NCBI GenBank assembly: GCA_002371615.1
Contig: DFGA01000033.1
Location: 43,143 to 107,142 of the forward strand
Direction: 5' to 3'
DNA from: Lachnospiraceae bacterium UBA3762
GTDB taxonomy: Bacteria > Bacillota > Clostridia > Lachnospirales > Lachnospiraceae
Length of the DNA: 64,000 bases
How positions within the stretch are numbered: position 1 is the stretch's first letter; every line of letters begins with the position of its first letter. Shown here one piece after another: positions 17,532 to 26,487 of the stretch. The translations under genes and the position numbers were made by a program. A model generated the notes under the pieces. That model saw only the letters and a program-made list of their open reading frames with translations. It did no database searches and had not been told where the DNA came from.

Positions 17532-19121
17532 ATGGAAGATAAAAAATATAAAAATCTTATCTTTGCAGGGTTGATGGCTGCTGTTGCAGCACTGTTTGCG
17601 GTCACGCGATTATACAGGCTGGATATTGTTCCTTTCGGTCCTTACAGGATGCACATTGATGAATTAGGTGCGGCTTATGATGCATTTTGCATTTCGGATT
17701 ACGGAGTAGACCAGTTCCTATACCGTATGCCGGTATATTTTAAGTGTTTCGGTGAAGGGCAGAATGCTCTTTATACATATCTGGCTGTTATTGCTTTCAG
17801 ATTAGGCGGTATTTCCATATTCAGTTTCAGGCTTCCTGCCGTTATATGTGCAGCGGGAGCTTTTGCTGCACTGTTTTTTATGGTCAGGGATCTTCTGGAT
17901 CGTTGGTATGCCATCGTTGCCCTTATTCTGATGACGGTAATGCCTGTATTTATGATGAGTGAACACTGGGGCCTGGAAGCTTATCTGATGATGAGTTTTG
18001 TTATTATATCCATGGCGTTCCAGATACGTGCCGTCATTACGAACAGACCGGTTTATTATGCTCTGGCGGGTACGTTCTGGGGTCTGACACTATACACATA
18101 TGCGATGTCATATATTATTGTGCCGCTGTTTCTTCTGGCTTCATTTATCATTCTGCTCATATACAAAAAACTCAGTTTAAAAAACATACTGATGGTCGGA
18201 ATACCTCTTATTATTCTCGGATTTCCCCTGCTTTTGCAACAGTTTGTTATGATGGGCGTTCTGAAGCCCTTTTCGCTTTTCGGGGTGATTGATTTCTGGA
18301 ATACTTCTCATTACAGGGCAGATGAAATATCTCCTGCCTTTGTACCCGAAAACCTGATTATGTCGTTTAAGTACACATATGTTGCCGACCGGTCCGCCTA
18401 TGACGCTAATGCGACATACGGAACCATGTATTATATCTCGATCCCGTTTATTCTTACCGGAATGATAGCCTCCGCATATGCGGTAATTAAGGACGTAAGA
18501 GCCGGAGTACTTAACCTGTGGTTGTTTAACTGGATGTTTTTCCTTGTGGCAAGGGTATTTCTACTGTTTGTGAAGTATCCGAATATAAACCGTATCAACG
18601 GTATCTTCCCGGCATATCTTTTATTTGCCGTATATGGCATTATGACCGTGGCAGGCAAAATAAGAAAGAAAGCAGTATTTTTTGCAGTATTGTGTCTTGC
18701 CTATATGATATGCTTTCTGTCTTTTTCCAAGTATTTCTATTCCCATGACGGCCTGCAAAATGATGCCTATGATATAGGAGACAGTCTCGGGTGTGATCTG
18801 GAGGCGGGAGCGGCCGCACAACTTGCCAAAAAGATAGCAATGGGGAAACCGGTTTGTGCCATGTTAAATGATGGCTGGCGCAGAGATCTTTCTATTGCCT
18901 TATATACAGAAACTTCACCTTATGATTTTAACAGAGACCATGAACCGCATGACACTGTTTATAACGGGTTGGTTTGGGAAATGCCGGAGGAACTTGATCT
19001 GACGGGTGGTACGGTTTACCTTATCGATAATGAACTTAGTCATATTACATCTTACCTGGTTACTGATGAAGGGTTTTCGGTGGATATCACGTATCCGGAT
19101 TTTACAGTGGTTTACAAATAG
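17532..19121 (+). CDS. GT39/ArnT-like membrane glycosyltransferase
   Basis: 529 residues from ATG 17532 (GGGAGCGGG upstream); an in-frame GTG at 17496 lies inside the tRNA terminator hairpin and is rejected. About eleven hydrophobic segments. The first outer loop has an acidic residue in the HIDELGAAY stretch and is followed by FRLPAVICA, typical of the dolichyl-phosphate mannosyltransferase/ArnT (PMT_2) superfamily, which moves sugars from polyprenyl-phosphate to surface acceptors. Sugar and acceptor unknown. Likely one transcript with the next gene, 15 bases away. Confidence 0.7.
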   Translation: MEDKKYKNLIFAGLMAAVAALFAVTRLYRLDIVPFGPYRMHIDELGAAYDAFCISDYGVDQFLYRMPVYFKCFGEGQNALYTYLAVIAFRLGGISIFSFRLPAVICAAGAFAALFFMVRDLLDRWYAIVALILMTVMPVFMMSEHWGLEAYLMMSFVIISMAFQIRAVITNRPVYYALAGTFWGLTLYTYAMSYIIVPLFLLASFIILLIYKKLSLKNILMVGIPLIILGFPLLLQQFVMMGVLKPFSLFGVIDFWNTSHYRADEISPAFVPENLIMSFKYTYVADRSAYDANATYGTMYYISIPFILTGMIASAYAVIKDVRAGVLNLWLFNWMFFLVARVFLLFVKYPNINRINGIFPAYLLFAVYGIMTVAGKIRKKAVFFAVLCLAYMICFLSFSKYFYSHDGLQNDAYDIGDSLGCDLEAGAAAQLAKKIAMGKPVCAMLNDGWRRDLSIALYTETSPYDFNRDHEPHDTVYNGLVWEMPEELDLTGGTVYLIDNELSHITSYLVTDEGFSVDITYPDFTVVYK

Positions 19122-19136
19122 GATAATATATTTGAT

Positions 19137-20954
19137 ATGAGCAGATTGAATTTAACAGATGAGAACATCAATAAAAAACTTCGTATAGCAGCTCTTGTAT
19201 TGATCATTATTCTGATTTCGTGGCCGTTTTTGTTTATGGACCTTGCCAAGGGACACGATATGCTGTTCCACCTTCAGCGTATCGAGGGAATACGTCAGGA
19301 TGTGTCATTGAGACATTTTCCTGTCCGGATGCAATCGGGATGGATGAGAGGATACGGATACCCCGTTTCAATACTGTACGGAGATGTATTTTTGTATATC
19401 GGGGCTGTGTTCAGAAAACTCGGTTTTCCTGTTATGGTTTCATTCAGACTGTTTATGGTATGTGTGAATACTGCGGCTGTTCTCATATCTTATTTTTCGT
19501 TTAAAGTGTTTAATAAAGGCTGGGCACCCGTAATAGCTACAGCAGCATATACTACATCCTCATATCGCCTTGTTGACGAGTATGTACGGTCGGCGATAGG
19601 CGAAACCCTTGCTATAGTATTCTTTCCGGCGGTTGCCGCATGTATATACCTTATCCTTACAACTAAAGACTATCACAGAAGGCGTAAATATACAGTGGTG
19701 CTTTCACTCTCATTCCTGGCCGTTATCTGCTCTCACACATTAACGACAAGTATGATGCTTGTTGTATTGGTTCTGTTCGGACCCGTTAGTCTTGTGCTGT
19801 TCGGAATTAAAGGAGAACGTATCAGACAGATGGGAAATGTTGTAATGGCCGGAATACTCACGATCCTTATGTCGGCTTTTTTTGTCATTCCTTTTCTGGA
19901 TACATACCTTAATGCGGGGATAGCATTTGCTCTTAAGCGAAAAAACAGTATTCAGGGCGAAGGGCCTGGAATTACCGATCTGTTTGAGTTTGTATGCAAT
20001 CCGTTCGGGGGAACGAATGGCGGCTCAATTCAACAGACTCCGGGGCCTGTGCTTATATGCTTTCTTATTATTGCGATAGTTGCATGTATAGTTTCCGTAA
20101 TAAGAAAGACCGATTTTCCTAACAGGAACCGTATTGTATTTGAGACGGTAGCGAGCCTGATACTGCTGCTTATGTCTTCCGCTTATTTTCCGTGGAATTT
20201 TATAGAAGATAATGTCCCTGTACTTGGCGGAATTCTTACGGCAATAGAATTTCCCATGCGTTACCTTGCGTTTGCCATAGTATTTATGGCATTGCTTACG
20301 GGTGATATGATCAGGCTGATAGGTGACAGGCTTGGTTCGGGCAGTTCCGGGATAACTTCAGGATGTGCGGTTAAGGCAGTATGCATCGTGATAATGTGCG
20401 CCCTGTTTATATTTAATGTTGCCCAGATATGCTTCCACAGCCGTACTTACGAAAAAAGAGCCGATTATAAAAACGTCGAAGACCTTGGTGAGTGGAGATA
20501 TTATGCGATGGACTTCCGGCTCGAGAACACGACGGTTGATGATCTGCCGACCGGCCTTGTTCATGAGGGTATGCTCAGCATGGAGGTGCTCTCAAGGGAC
20601 AGCAATGAGTTCCTGATCGCGTGTGTTACAGGACCTGACTATGGTTGGATACAGCTTCCGGTGTTTAATTACCCGTATTATCATGCGGCGGATCTTGAAA
20701 ACCCCAAAATGGAATTTGAGATACATGATGGTGGAAACAGAACTGTCGGTGTATTACTTCCTGCAAATTATGAAGGGATACTCCATGTGTACTGGCAGGA
20801 GCCGGTATTCTGGAGAGTTTCCGAGGTGGTATCATATATAACATTTGCACTGTGCATTCTGTATCTGTTAGCCATATCCGATAAAGATAATGGCATTAAA
20901 AGGATTTATAACAGGTTAAGTAAAAATGGGACTGATAAAGAGTATCAAAAATGA
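19137..20954 (+). CDS. PTPS-related / YfhO-like GT-C membrane protein
   Basis: 605 residues with a dozen hydrophobic segments and an extracellular region near 450-570. The N-terminal loop KGHDMLFHLQRIEGI followed by HFPVRMQSGWMRGYGYPVSILYGD is characteristic of the Pfam group named 6-pyruvoyl-tetrahydropterin synthase-related membrane proteins, a misleading name: topology is that of GT-C glycosyltransferases. It may work with the GT39-like protein upstream. It overlaps cysE by 29 bases. Confidence 0.65.
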   Translation: MSRLNLTDENINKKLRIAALVLIIILISWPFLFMDLAKGHDMLFHLQRIEGIRQDVSLRHFPVRMQSGWMRGYGYPVSILYGDVFLYIGAVFRKLGFPVMVSFRLFMVCVNTAAVLISYFSFKVFNKGWAPVIATAAYTTSSYRLVDEYVRSAIGETLAIVFFPAVAACIYLILTTKDYHRRRKYTVVLSLSFLAVICSHTLTTSMMLVVLVLFGPVSLVLFGIKGERIRQMGNVVMAGILTILMSAFFVIPFLDTYLNAGIAFALKRKNSIQGEGPGITDLFEFVCNPFGGTNGGSIQQTPGPVLICFLIIAIVACIVSVIRKTDFPNRNRIVFETVASLILLLMSSAYFPWNFIEDNVPVLGGILTAIEFPMRYLAFAIVFMALLTGDMIRLIGDRLGSGSSGITSGCAVKAVCIVIMCALFIFNVAQICFHSRTYEKRADYKNVEDLGEWRYYAMDFRLENTTVDDLPTGLVHEGMLSMEVLSRDSNEFLIACVTGPDYGWIQLPVFNYPYYHAADLENPKMEFEIHDGGNRTVGVLLPANYEGILHVYWQEPVFWRVSEVVSYITFALCILYLLAISDKDNGIKRIYNRLSKNGTDKEYQK

Positions 20955-21609
20955 AATAGCGGTCGTTAAAGAGCGGGATCCGGCGATTCATTCATCGATG
21001 GAGGTATTTCTGTATCCGTCGTTTCGCGTAATGATTAGTTACAGGATCGCTCATAAACTGTATATGAAGAAGCATTATTTCCTTGCAAGGTGGATCTCAC
21101 AGCGGGCAGTGCGTAAGACGGGAATCGAGATACATCCCGGTGCGGTGATAGGCGAAGGATTCTTTATTGATCACGGAAACGGAGTAGTCATCGGCGAGAC
21201 AGCGGAAATAGGGAACAACGTTACTCTCTATCAGGGAGTGACTCTAGGCGGTACGGGCAAGGAGTCCGGAAAGAGACATCCGACCGTGTGCGATAACGTT
21301 ATGATATCTGCCGGTGCCAAGGTGCTTGGCTCATTTACCATAGGAGAGGGTTCCAAGATAGGAGCGGGTTCTGTGGTGCTTGAAGCGGTTCCGCCGCATT
21401 CAACGGTCGTTGGTGTGCCCGGGCATGTAGTAAACCGGAAGAATTCGGTTATGCCGCGGGAGACGCTTGATCAGACCGATCTTCCGGATCCGGTACAGGA
21501 AGATATAATGACACTCAAGAAGGAGAACTCCGAACTTACTACGAGGCTGCTTAATCTTGAGGATGAGATGAGATCCCTGAAGAGATCCGTGGATGCCGGG
21601 CAGAAATAA
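20926..21609 (+). CDS. cysE: serine O-acetyltransferase
   Basis: 227 residues. Short helical N-terminal domain, then left-handed beta-helix hexapeptide repeats from about 70 (IHPGAVIGEGFFIDHGNGVVIGE is the active-site turn; its Asp-His pair fits the serine acetyltransferase site) and GGTGKESGKRHP typical of the EpsC/CysE group. Makes O-acetylserine from serine and acetyl-CoA, the first step of cysteine synthesis. A charged coiled tail of about 40 residues follows the helix. Lies two genes before ispF and three before cysS, in a block much like the Bacillus order. Overlaps the upstream membrane gene. Confidence 0.92.
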   Translation: MGLIKSIKNEIAVVKERDPAIHSSMEVFLYPSFRVMISYRIAHKLYMKKHYFLARWISQRAVRKTGIEIHPGAVIGEGFFIDHGNGVVIGETAEIGNNVTLYQGVTLGGTGKESGKRHPTVCDNVMISAGAKVLGSFTIGEGSKIGAGSVVLEAVPPHSTVVGVPGHVVNRKNSVMPRETLDQTDLPDPVQEDIMTLKKENSELTTRLLNLEDEMRSLKRSVDAGQK

Positions 21610-21660
21610 GATTATGGGATGAGGCAGATATTTGCCAACAACAGGAAAGAGGATTTGATC

Positions 21661-22404
21661 ATGTTTGACGCACATAAAACAACAGAAGAATGTGTTAAGT
21701 GGATACGTGATTTTTTTGAAGAAAACGGGAAAGGGTGTAATGCCGTGCTCGGGATTTCCGGAGGAAAGGACTCATCGGTTACTGCAGCTCTATGTGTAGA
21801 AGCACTCGGAAAAGACAGAGTCGTTGGTGTTCTCATGCCAAACGGAGAGCAGTCCGATATTGATATGGCACATCTCCTGTGTGAGCATCTCGGAATCAAA
21901 AATTATACCGTCAATATCAAAGATGCTGTGGATGGTGTTAAAAATGCCGTACCGTTTGAACTGTCGGAACAAAGTACTACCAATCTTCCGCCAAGGATCA
22001 GAATGGCTACGGTTTATGCTGTATCGCAAAGCTGTAACGGAAGAGTTGTCAACACATGCAATCTTTCTGAGGACTGGGTAGGATATTCGACCAGGTACGG
22101 AGATGCGGCAGGTGATTTTAGCCCGCTGGCGCAGTTGACAGTGCAGGAAGTTAAGGCTGTCGGAAGATATCTTGGATTGCCGGAGGTTCTGATCGAGAAA
22201 GTGCCGGCTGACGGGCTGTGCGGTAAGACAGACGAAGATAATCTCGGATTCACATATGCCGTATTGGATAGATATATTCGTACAGGGGAGATTGATGATC
22301 CCGAAACAAAGGAACTGATCGACAGGAAACATCGAGCCAACACATTTAAGCTTAAGCCGATGCCGCATTTTGATTCCGGAATCGAGATTAAAGCAGATAA
22401 CTGA
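21661..22404 (+). CDS. nadE: NAD(+) synthase, ammonia-dependent type
   Basis: 247 residues from ATG 21661, preceded by AAAGAGGA; upstream in-frame ATG at 21619 has no ribosome binding site and would add an unrelated tail. GISGGKDSS is the PP-loop that binds ATP, and CNLSEDWVGYSTRYGDAAGDFSP is the conserved substrate region. No glutaminase domain, so ammonia must come from free ammonia or another protein. Converts deamido-NAD to NAD. Confidence 0.92.
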   Translation: MFDAHKTTEECVKWIRDFFEENGKGCNAVLGISGGKDSSVTAALCVEALGKDRVVGVLMPNGEQSDIDMAHLLCEHLGIKNYTVNIKDAVDGVKNAVPFELSEQSTTNLPPRIRMATVYAVSQSCNGRVVNTCNLSEDWVGYSTRYGDAAGDFSPLAQLTVQEVKAVGRYLGLPEVLIEKVPADGLCGKTDEDNLGFTYAVLDRYIRTGEIDDPETKELIDRKHRANTFKLKPMPHFDSGIEIKADN

Positions 22405-22421
22405 GTATTTGAGGTAAACAT

Positions 22422-23081
22422 ATGCGTATAGGAATGGGTTATGACGTGCACCGGCTCGGACCGGACCGGAAGATGATAATAGGCGGAGTTGAGATTCCGT
22501 ATGAATTGGGTCTTATCGGACATTCGGATGCCGATGTGCTTCTTCACGCGATAATGGATGCGCTCCTCGGAGCGGCAGCTCTCGGGGATATAGGAAAACA
22601 TTTTCCGGATACGGACGAGCGGTATAAAGATATTTCATCCCTTAAGTTACTGGGGATCGTTGCTGATCTTATAGCAGATAACGGATTTATCATCGAGAAC
22701 ATTGATGCGACTATAATAGCACAGAAGCCCAAGATGAGGCCCTACATCGATGAGATGAGGTTTCGTATTTCCGAGACACTCGGAATAGAAGTTACCCAGG
22801 TAAACGTCAAGGCAACTACAGAAGAGGGACTCGGATTTACCGGAAACGGTGAAGGAATAAGCTCCCAGGCAGTCTGTATGTTGTCTGCTGCGGCGGACCT
22901 TCGTGATGAAAGCATTGCTGTTGCCACTGACGCTGATGGTGAGTTTGTACGTCCATGCGGAGCGTGTGGCGGCTGTATCGCAGCAGACCAGGCAGATACA
23001 GGTATATACGACAGAAAGAAAACAGACAGGAAAGATAAGAAAAATAAAAAAGACAAGAAAACCAAGAAAAAGAAGAAATAA
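22422..23081 (+). CDS. ispF: 2-C-methyl-D-erythritol 2,4-cyclodiphosphate synthase with unusual C-terminal extension
   Basis: 219 residues. The first 157 or so are a standard IspF of the MEP isoprenoid pathway: GYDVHRL (zinc Asp and His), GHSDADVLLHA (zinc His), DIGKHFPDTD and KATTEEGLGFTG. The remaining 60 residues are not part of the family: a CGACGGC cluster of three cysteines spaced CxxCxxC, then a tail made almost only of Lys, Asp and Asn ending in six lysines. The tail is in frame and directly followed by the cysS ribosome binding site (ACAGGAGAG). No paired ispD is seen next to it. Confidence 0.93.
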   Translation: MRIGMGYDVHRLGPDRKMIIGGVEIPYELGLIGHSDADVLLHAIMDALLGAAALGDIGKHFPDTDERYKDISSLKLLGIVADLIADNGFIIENIDATIIAQKPKMRPYIDEMRFRISETLGIEVTQVNVKATTEEGLGFTGNGEGISSQAVCMLSAAADLRDESIAVATDADGEFVRPCGACGGCIAADQADTGIYDRKKTDRKDKKNKKDKKTKKKKK

Positions 23082-23098
23082 AACAGGAGAGTATTCCG

Positions 23099-24556
23099 AT
23101 GAAAATATACAATTCACTTACAAAAAAAGTTGAGGAGTTTGTACCGAATGTACCCGGAAAGGTCAATATGTACACATGCGGACCTACGGTTTACCATTTT
23201 GCCCATATCGGGAACCTTAGAAGCTACCTTATGGAAGATGTGCTTGAAAAACTGCTGAGATTCAGCGGTTATGATGTAAAGCGTGTCATGAACATAACCG
23301 ATGTAGGCCACCTGTCATCCGATGCCGATACCGGTGAGGACAAGATGCTAAAGGGCGCAAAACGTGAGCACAAGACAGTTATGGAGATAGCAAAGTTCTA
23401 TACGGACGCTTTCTTTGCCGATTGCGCAAAGCTTAATATCAAGACTCCTGATGTTGTGGAGCCGGCTACAAACTGCATCCCCGAATTCATCCACATGATC
23501 GAGGTTCTCCTTGAGAAGGGCTATGCGTACAAAGCAGGCGAGAACGTATACTTTGACACATCAAAACTTGACAATTACTATGTGTTCGGCAATCAGAACG
23601 AAGAAGAACTTATGGTTGGTGTAAGGGACGATGTTACCGAAGATGAGAACAAACGTAACAAAAATGATTTTGTCCTCTGGTTTACCAAGTCGAAGTTCGA
23701 AGACCAGGCGCTTAAATGGGACAGTCCCTGGGGTGTAGGCTATCCGGGATGGCATATTGAGTGCTCATGCATCAGCATGAAGCATCTGGGCGAATATATG
23801 GATATCCACTGCGGAGGTGTTGATAACATGTTCCCGCATCACACGAACGAAATAGCCCAGTCGGAGGCTTTTGCCGGTCATAAATGGTGCAATTACTGGT
23901 TCCATGTGCATCATCTTAACGACGAGACCGGTAAGATGAGCAAATCAAAGGGTGAATTCCTGACTGTGTCATTGCTTGAAGAAAAGGGTTATGATCCGCT
24001 TGTATACCGTCTGTTTACGCTTCAGAGCCATTACCGCAAGCCTCTTGTGTTTACTTATGATGCGCTTGATCAGGCAGCCAAGACGTATAAAAAACTTAAG
24101 AATAAGATAGCATCACTTGACTGTGCCGGTGATGTTGATGAGGCAGCCGGGAAGGAGTGGCATGACAAGTTTGCCGAGGTTGTCGGAAACGATGTGAATA
24201 CGGCGATGGGGCTTACGCTCGTATACGATGTGTTAAAGAGTGATCTGAACGGGGCGACCAAGAGAGCCGTGATTGATGATTTTGACTATGTTCTGGGACT
24301 GAAACTGACTGAAGCAGCCGATGGCAAGGCAGGTGGAGGTCTTGGAGCCGGTGCGGATTCGGGAACATTTAACGGTAACGTTGACGGAATAGACGATCCG
24401 GATCTTGTGGCTCACATAGAAGAAAAAATAGCGGAGCGAGCTGCTGCCAAGAAAGAGAAGAACTTTGCCCTTGCGGATGAGATAAGAGCGCAGCTTCTTG
24501 CAGAGGGAATCGTACTGGAGGATACACGCGAAGGTGTTAAATACCATAAAGGATGA
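23099..24556 (+). CDS. cysS: cysteinyl-tRNA synthetase
   Basis: 485 residues, class I synthetase. The N-terminal YTCGPTVYHFAHIGNLR holds the zinc Cys and the HIGH-type motif (HIGN), GYPGWHIECSCIS and HHTNEIAQSE carry further zinc ligands, and KMSKSKG is the KMSKS loop. Between the catalytic core and the C-terminal anticodon-side helices (about 405-425) is a glycine-rich stretch (GGGLGAGADSG) that is longer than usual. Charges tRNA-Cys. Overlaps mrnC by about 23 bases. Confidence 0.96.
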   Translation: MKIYNSLTKKVEEFVPNVPGKVNMYTCGPTVYHFAHIGNLRSYLMEDVLEKLLRFSGYDVKRVMNITDVGHLSSDADTGEDKMLKGAKREHKTVMEIAKFYTDAFFADCAKLNIKTPDVVEPATNCIPEFIHMIEVLLEKGYAYKAGENVYFDTSKLDNYYVFGNQNEEELMVGVRDDVTEDENKRNKNDFVLWFTKSKFEDQALKWDSPWGVGYPGWHIECSCISMKHLGEYMDIHCGGVDNMFPHHTNEIAQSEAFAGHKWCNYWFHVHHLNDETGKMSKSKGEFLTVSLLEEKGYDPLVYRLFTLQSHYRKPLVFTYDALDQAAKTYKKLKNKIASLDCAGDVDEAAGKEWHDKFAEVVGNDVNTAMGLTLVYDVLKSDLNGATKRAVIDDFDYVLGLKLTEAADGKAGGGLGAGADSGTFNGNVDGIDDPDLVAHIEEKIAERAAAKKEKNFALADEIRAQLLAEGIVLEDTREGVKYHKG

Positions 24557-24956
24557 TTTTGGGCTTACCGGGTCTGATCCGGGACAGTATTCGCCGCTTT
24601 CACTTGCATTTATCGGAGACAGTATATACGGAGCCATAGCCAAAAGCGTTGTGGTACTACGGGGAAACTGCCCCGCAAATGCGCTTGATCATAAGGCAGT
24701 CAAATATATCAAGGCGGTAAGTCAGGCTAAAGTTGCGGATCAACTGGTAGATAAAGGGCTTCTGACTGATGAGGAGACGGCTGTATATAAGCGTGGGCGA
24801 AACGCAAAATCACCTACCACAGCGAAAAATGCTCCGGTCGGGGATTACAGGAAGGCTACGGGGCTTGAGGCACTTGTAGGATACCTGTATTTAAAAGGCG
24901 ATATGGACCGTGTACTGGAGATTATGAAGATAGCGGTTGAATTTCTTGATTCGTAA
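24534..24956 (+). CDS. mrnC: Mini-ribonuclease III
   Basis: About 140 residues. Single RNase III domain without a double-strand RNA binding domain. LSLAFIGDSIYGA is the signature with catalytic acidic residue, and GLEALVGYLYL is the second metal site. Trims the ends of 23S rRNA precursor in Bacillus. The start is uncertain: GTG 24534 is chosen with GGAGG 12 bases upstream; a TTG at 24498 would reach further into cysS. Position between cysS and rlmB is conserved in Firmicutes. Confidence 0.88.
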   Translation: MLNTIKDDFGLTGSDPGQYSPLSLAFIGDSIYGAIAKSVVVLRGNCPANALDHKAVKYIKAVSQAKVADQLVDKGLLTDEETAVYKRGRNAKSPTTAKNAPVGDYRKATGLEALVGYLYLKGDMDRVLEIMKIAVEFLDS

Positions 24957-24997
24957 AGATTGGGTTTAATACCTGTTTGGGGAAGAATTACCGGGAT

Positions 24998-25771
24998 ATG
25001 GGATACGAAGAATTCACAATAGAAGGACGCAACGCTGTCATAGAGGCGCTTCGCGCAGGTAAGACTATCGACAGGCTGTTTGTTCTCGACGGCTGTAGCG
25101 ACGGGCCTGTTTCTACGATAAAACGCGAAGCTAAGAAGAGAGATGTGCAGATCAAGTTTGTTGATAAGGACAGGCTTGACAGCATGAGCACTACAGGCCA
25201 TCATCAGGGCGTTATCGCAAAGTGTGCCGCATATGAATATGCGGAGGTTTCCGATATCCTGAAGAAGGCTGAAGATGCAGGGGAAGATCCTTTTATAATA
25301 CTGCTTGATAACATAGAGGACCCGCATAATCTCGGAGCGATTATAAGGTCAGCCAATCTTGCCGGAGCACATGGAGTTATCATTCCGAAAAATCGTGCCG
25401 TTGGTCTTACCGCAACGGTTGCAAGAACGAGTGCGGGAGCACTTAACTATACACCTGTTGCAAAGGTTACGAATCTCGCAAGGACTATAGATGACCTGAA
25501 GAAGAGCGGGATATGGATAGCCTGTGCCGATATGGACGGGCAGTTGATGTATGATCAGAACCTTACCGGACCGATCGGACTGGTGATAGGGAACGAAGGA
25601 GACGGTGTAAGCAGACTTGTCAAAGAAAAGTGCGACTACGTATGCTCGATTCCTATGAAAGGTGATATTGATTCCCTTAATGCATCGGTTGCGGCAGGTG
25701 TGCTGATGTATGAAGTGGTTAGACAAAGGCAGATGGGAGGGACCCACGAGTTATCTTGCACGAAGTGCTAG
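24998..25771 (+). CDS. rlmB: 23S rRNA (guanosine-2'-O-)-methyltransferase RlmB (TrmH family), altered C-terminus
   Basis: 257 residues from ATG 24998. N-terminal substrate-binding domain (IEGRNAVIEAL), then the knotted SPOUT domain with ILLDNIEDPHNLGAIIRSA, LVIGNEGDGVS and IPMKGDIDSLNASVAAG, the three TrmH motifs. The natural end appears to have been QRQMGVDKP with a TGA overlapping the sigH GTG. A 132-base insertion/duplication after QRQMG replaces it with GTHELSCTKC and a new TAG at 25769. The catalytic core is untouched, so function is probably kept. Confidence 0.92.
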   Translation: MGYEEFTIEGRNAVIEALRAGKTIDRLFVLDGCSDGPVSTIKREAKKRDVQIKFVDKDRLDSMSTTGHHQGVIAKCAAYEYAEVSDILKKAEDAGEDPFIILLDNIEDPHNLGAIIRSANLAGAHGVIIPKNRAVGLTATVARTSAGALNYTPVAKVTNLARTIDDLKKSGIWIACADMDGQLMYDQNLTGPIGLVIGNEGDGVSRLVKEKCDYVCSIPMKGDIDSLNASVAAGVLMYEVVRQRQMGGTHELSCTKC

Positions 25772-25871
25772 ATGCCACCCGGCGAGGGTGGGAGGTCCGC
25801 GTCTGCACCGCGAGCCCCTGTCGACGAAGTCGACTTAATTGGCGAGCGACCTTAGAAAAGGCAGATGGGAG
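25725..25871 (+). repeat. palindrome-rich insertion flanked by 15-base direct repeats
   Basis: AAAGGCAGATGGGAG occurs at 25725-25739 and 25857-25871. Between them lie several hairpins: GCAC/GTGC around GAA, CCACCC/GGGTGG, and GTCGAC-GAA-GTCGAC followed by TTAATTGGCGAGCGACC, which resembles the repeats at 34567 and 40249. Confidence 0.75.
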
Positions 25872-25881
25872 TTGATAAACC

Positions 25882-26487
25882 GTGAAATCCGACCTGGAAC
25901 TTATCCTTGCTCTTCGCGACGGCGACGGCAAAGCCATTGACCAGATAATAGACAGATATAAGGACCTGGTTCGTAAAAAAGCCGGAAGCATGTTCATACT
26001 CGGTGCAGATAAAGAGGATCTGATCCAGGAAGGTATGATCGGACTCTTTAAAGCGGTTCGTGATTATGATCCGGGAAGGGACGCAAGCTTTCATACTTTT
26101 GCGGATCTGTGTGTATCACGTCAGATGTATAAGGCTGTGGAAGCCGGAAACCGCAAGAAACATGCGCCGCTGAATTCATATATATCAATTTATGAGGACG
26201 AATCAGACAGCACAAATAGCGAAGACGGGGCAGGCATTCCGGAAATGCTTCTCGCGCAGGCGGGTAAGAGCCCGGAGGATATGCTTATAGACAGGGAGAC
26301 CGCTGAAAGTCTTGAACAGGAAATATATGAGGGTTTGAGTGATTTTGAACAAAAAGTTCTGAACCTGAAACTTACGGGATTATCATATTCGGACATTGCC
26401 AAGATCCTCGGACGTGATGAAAAATCAACAGATAATGCCCTTTCCAGAATAAAGGTCAAAGTCAGGAAGATACTTGATAGAAAATGA
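25882..26487 (+). CDS. sigH: RNA polymerase sigma factor SigH-like
   Basis: 201 residues starting at GTG 25882. Region 2 contains DLIQEGMIGLFKAVRDYDP and SFHTFADLCVSRQM, the pattern of sporulation/transition sigma-H; region 4 (about 150-195) has FEQKVLNLKLTGLSYSDIAKILG. Directs core polymerase to sigma-H promoters. In the ancestral arrangement the rlmB stop probably overlapped this GTG; now 110 bases separate the genes. Overlaps the next gene by 4 bases, so that fucosyltransferase is translated with it. Confidence 0.9.
   Translation: MKSDLELILALRDGDGKAIDQIIDRYKDLVRKKAGSMFILGADKEDLIQEGMIGLFKAVRDYDPGRDASFHTFADLCVSRQMYKAVEAGNRKKHAPLNSYISIYEDESDSTNSEDGAGIPEMLLAQAGKSPEDMLIDRETAESLEQEIYEGLSDFEQKVLNLKLTGLSYSDIAKILGRDEKSTDNALSRIKVKVRKILDRK

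Noticed and set aside
25740..25860. Structured insert as a possible riboswitch for sigH
   Set aside because: It is flanked by 15-base direct repeats and made of simple palindromes shared with other repeats, so insertion of a repeat is the simpler reading.
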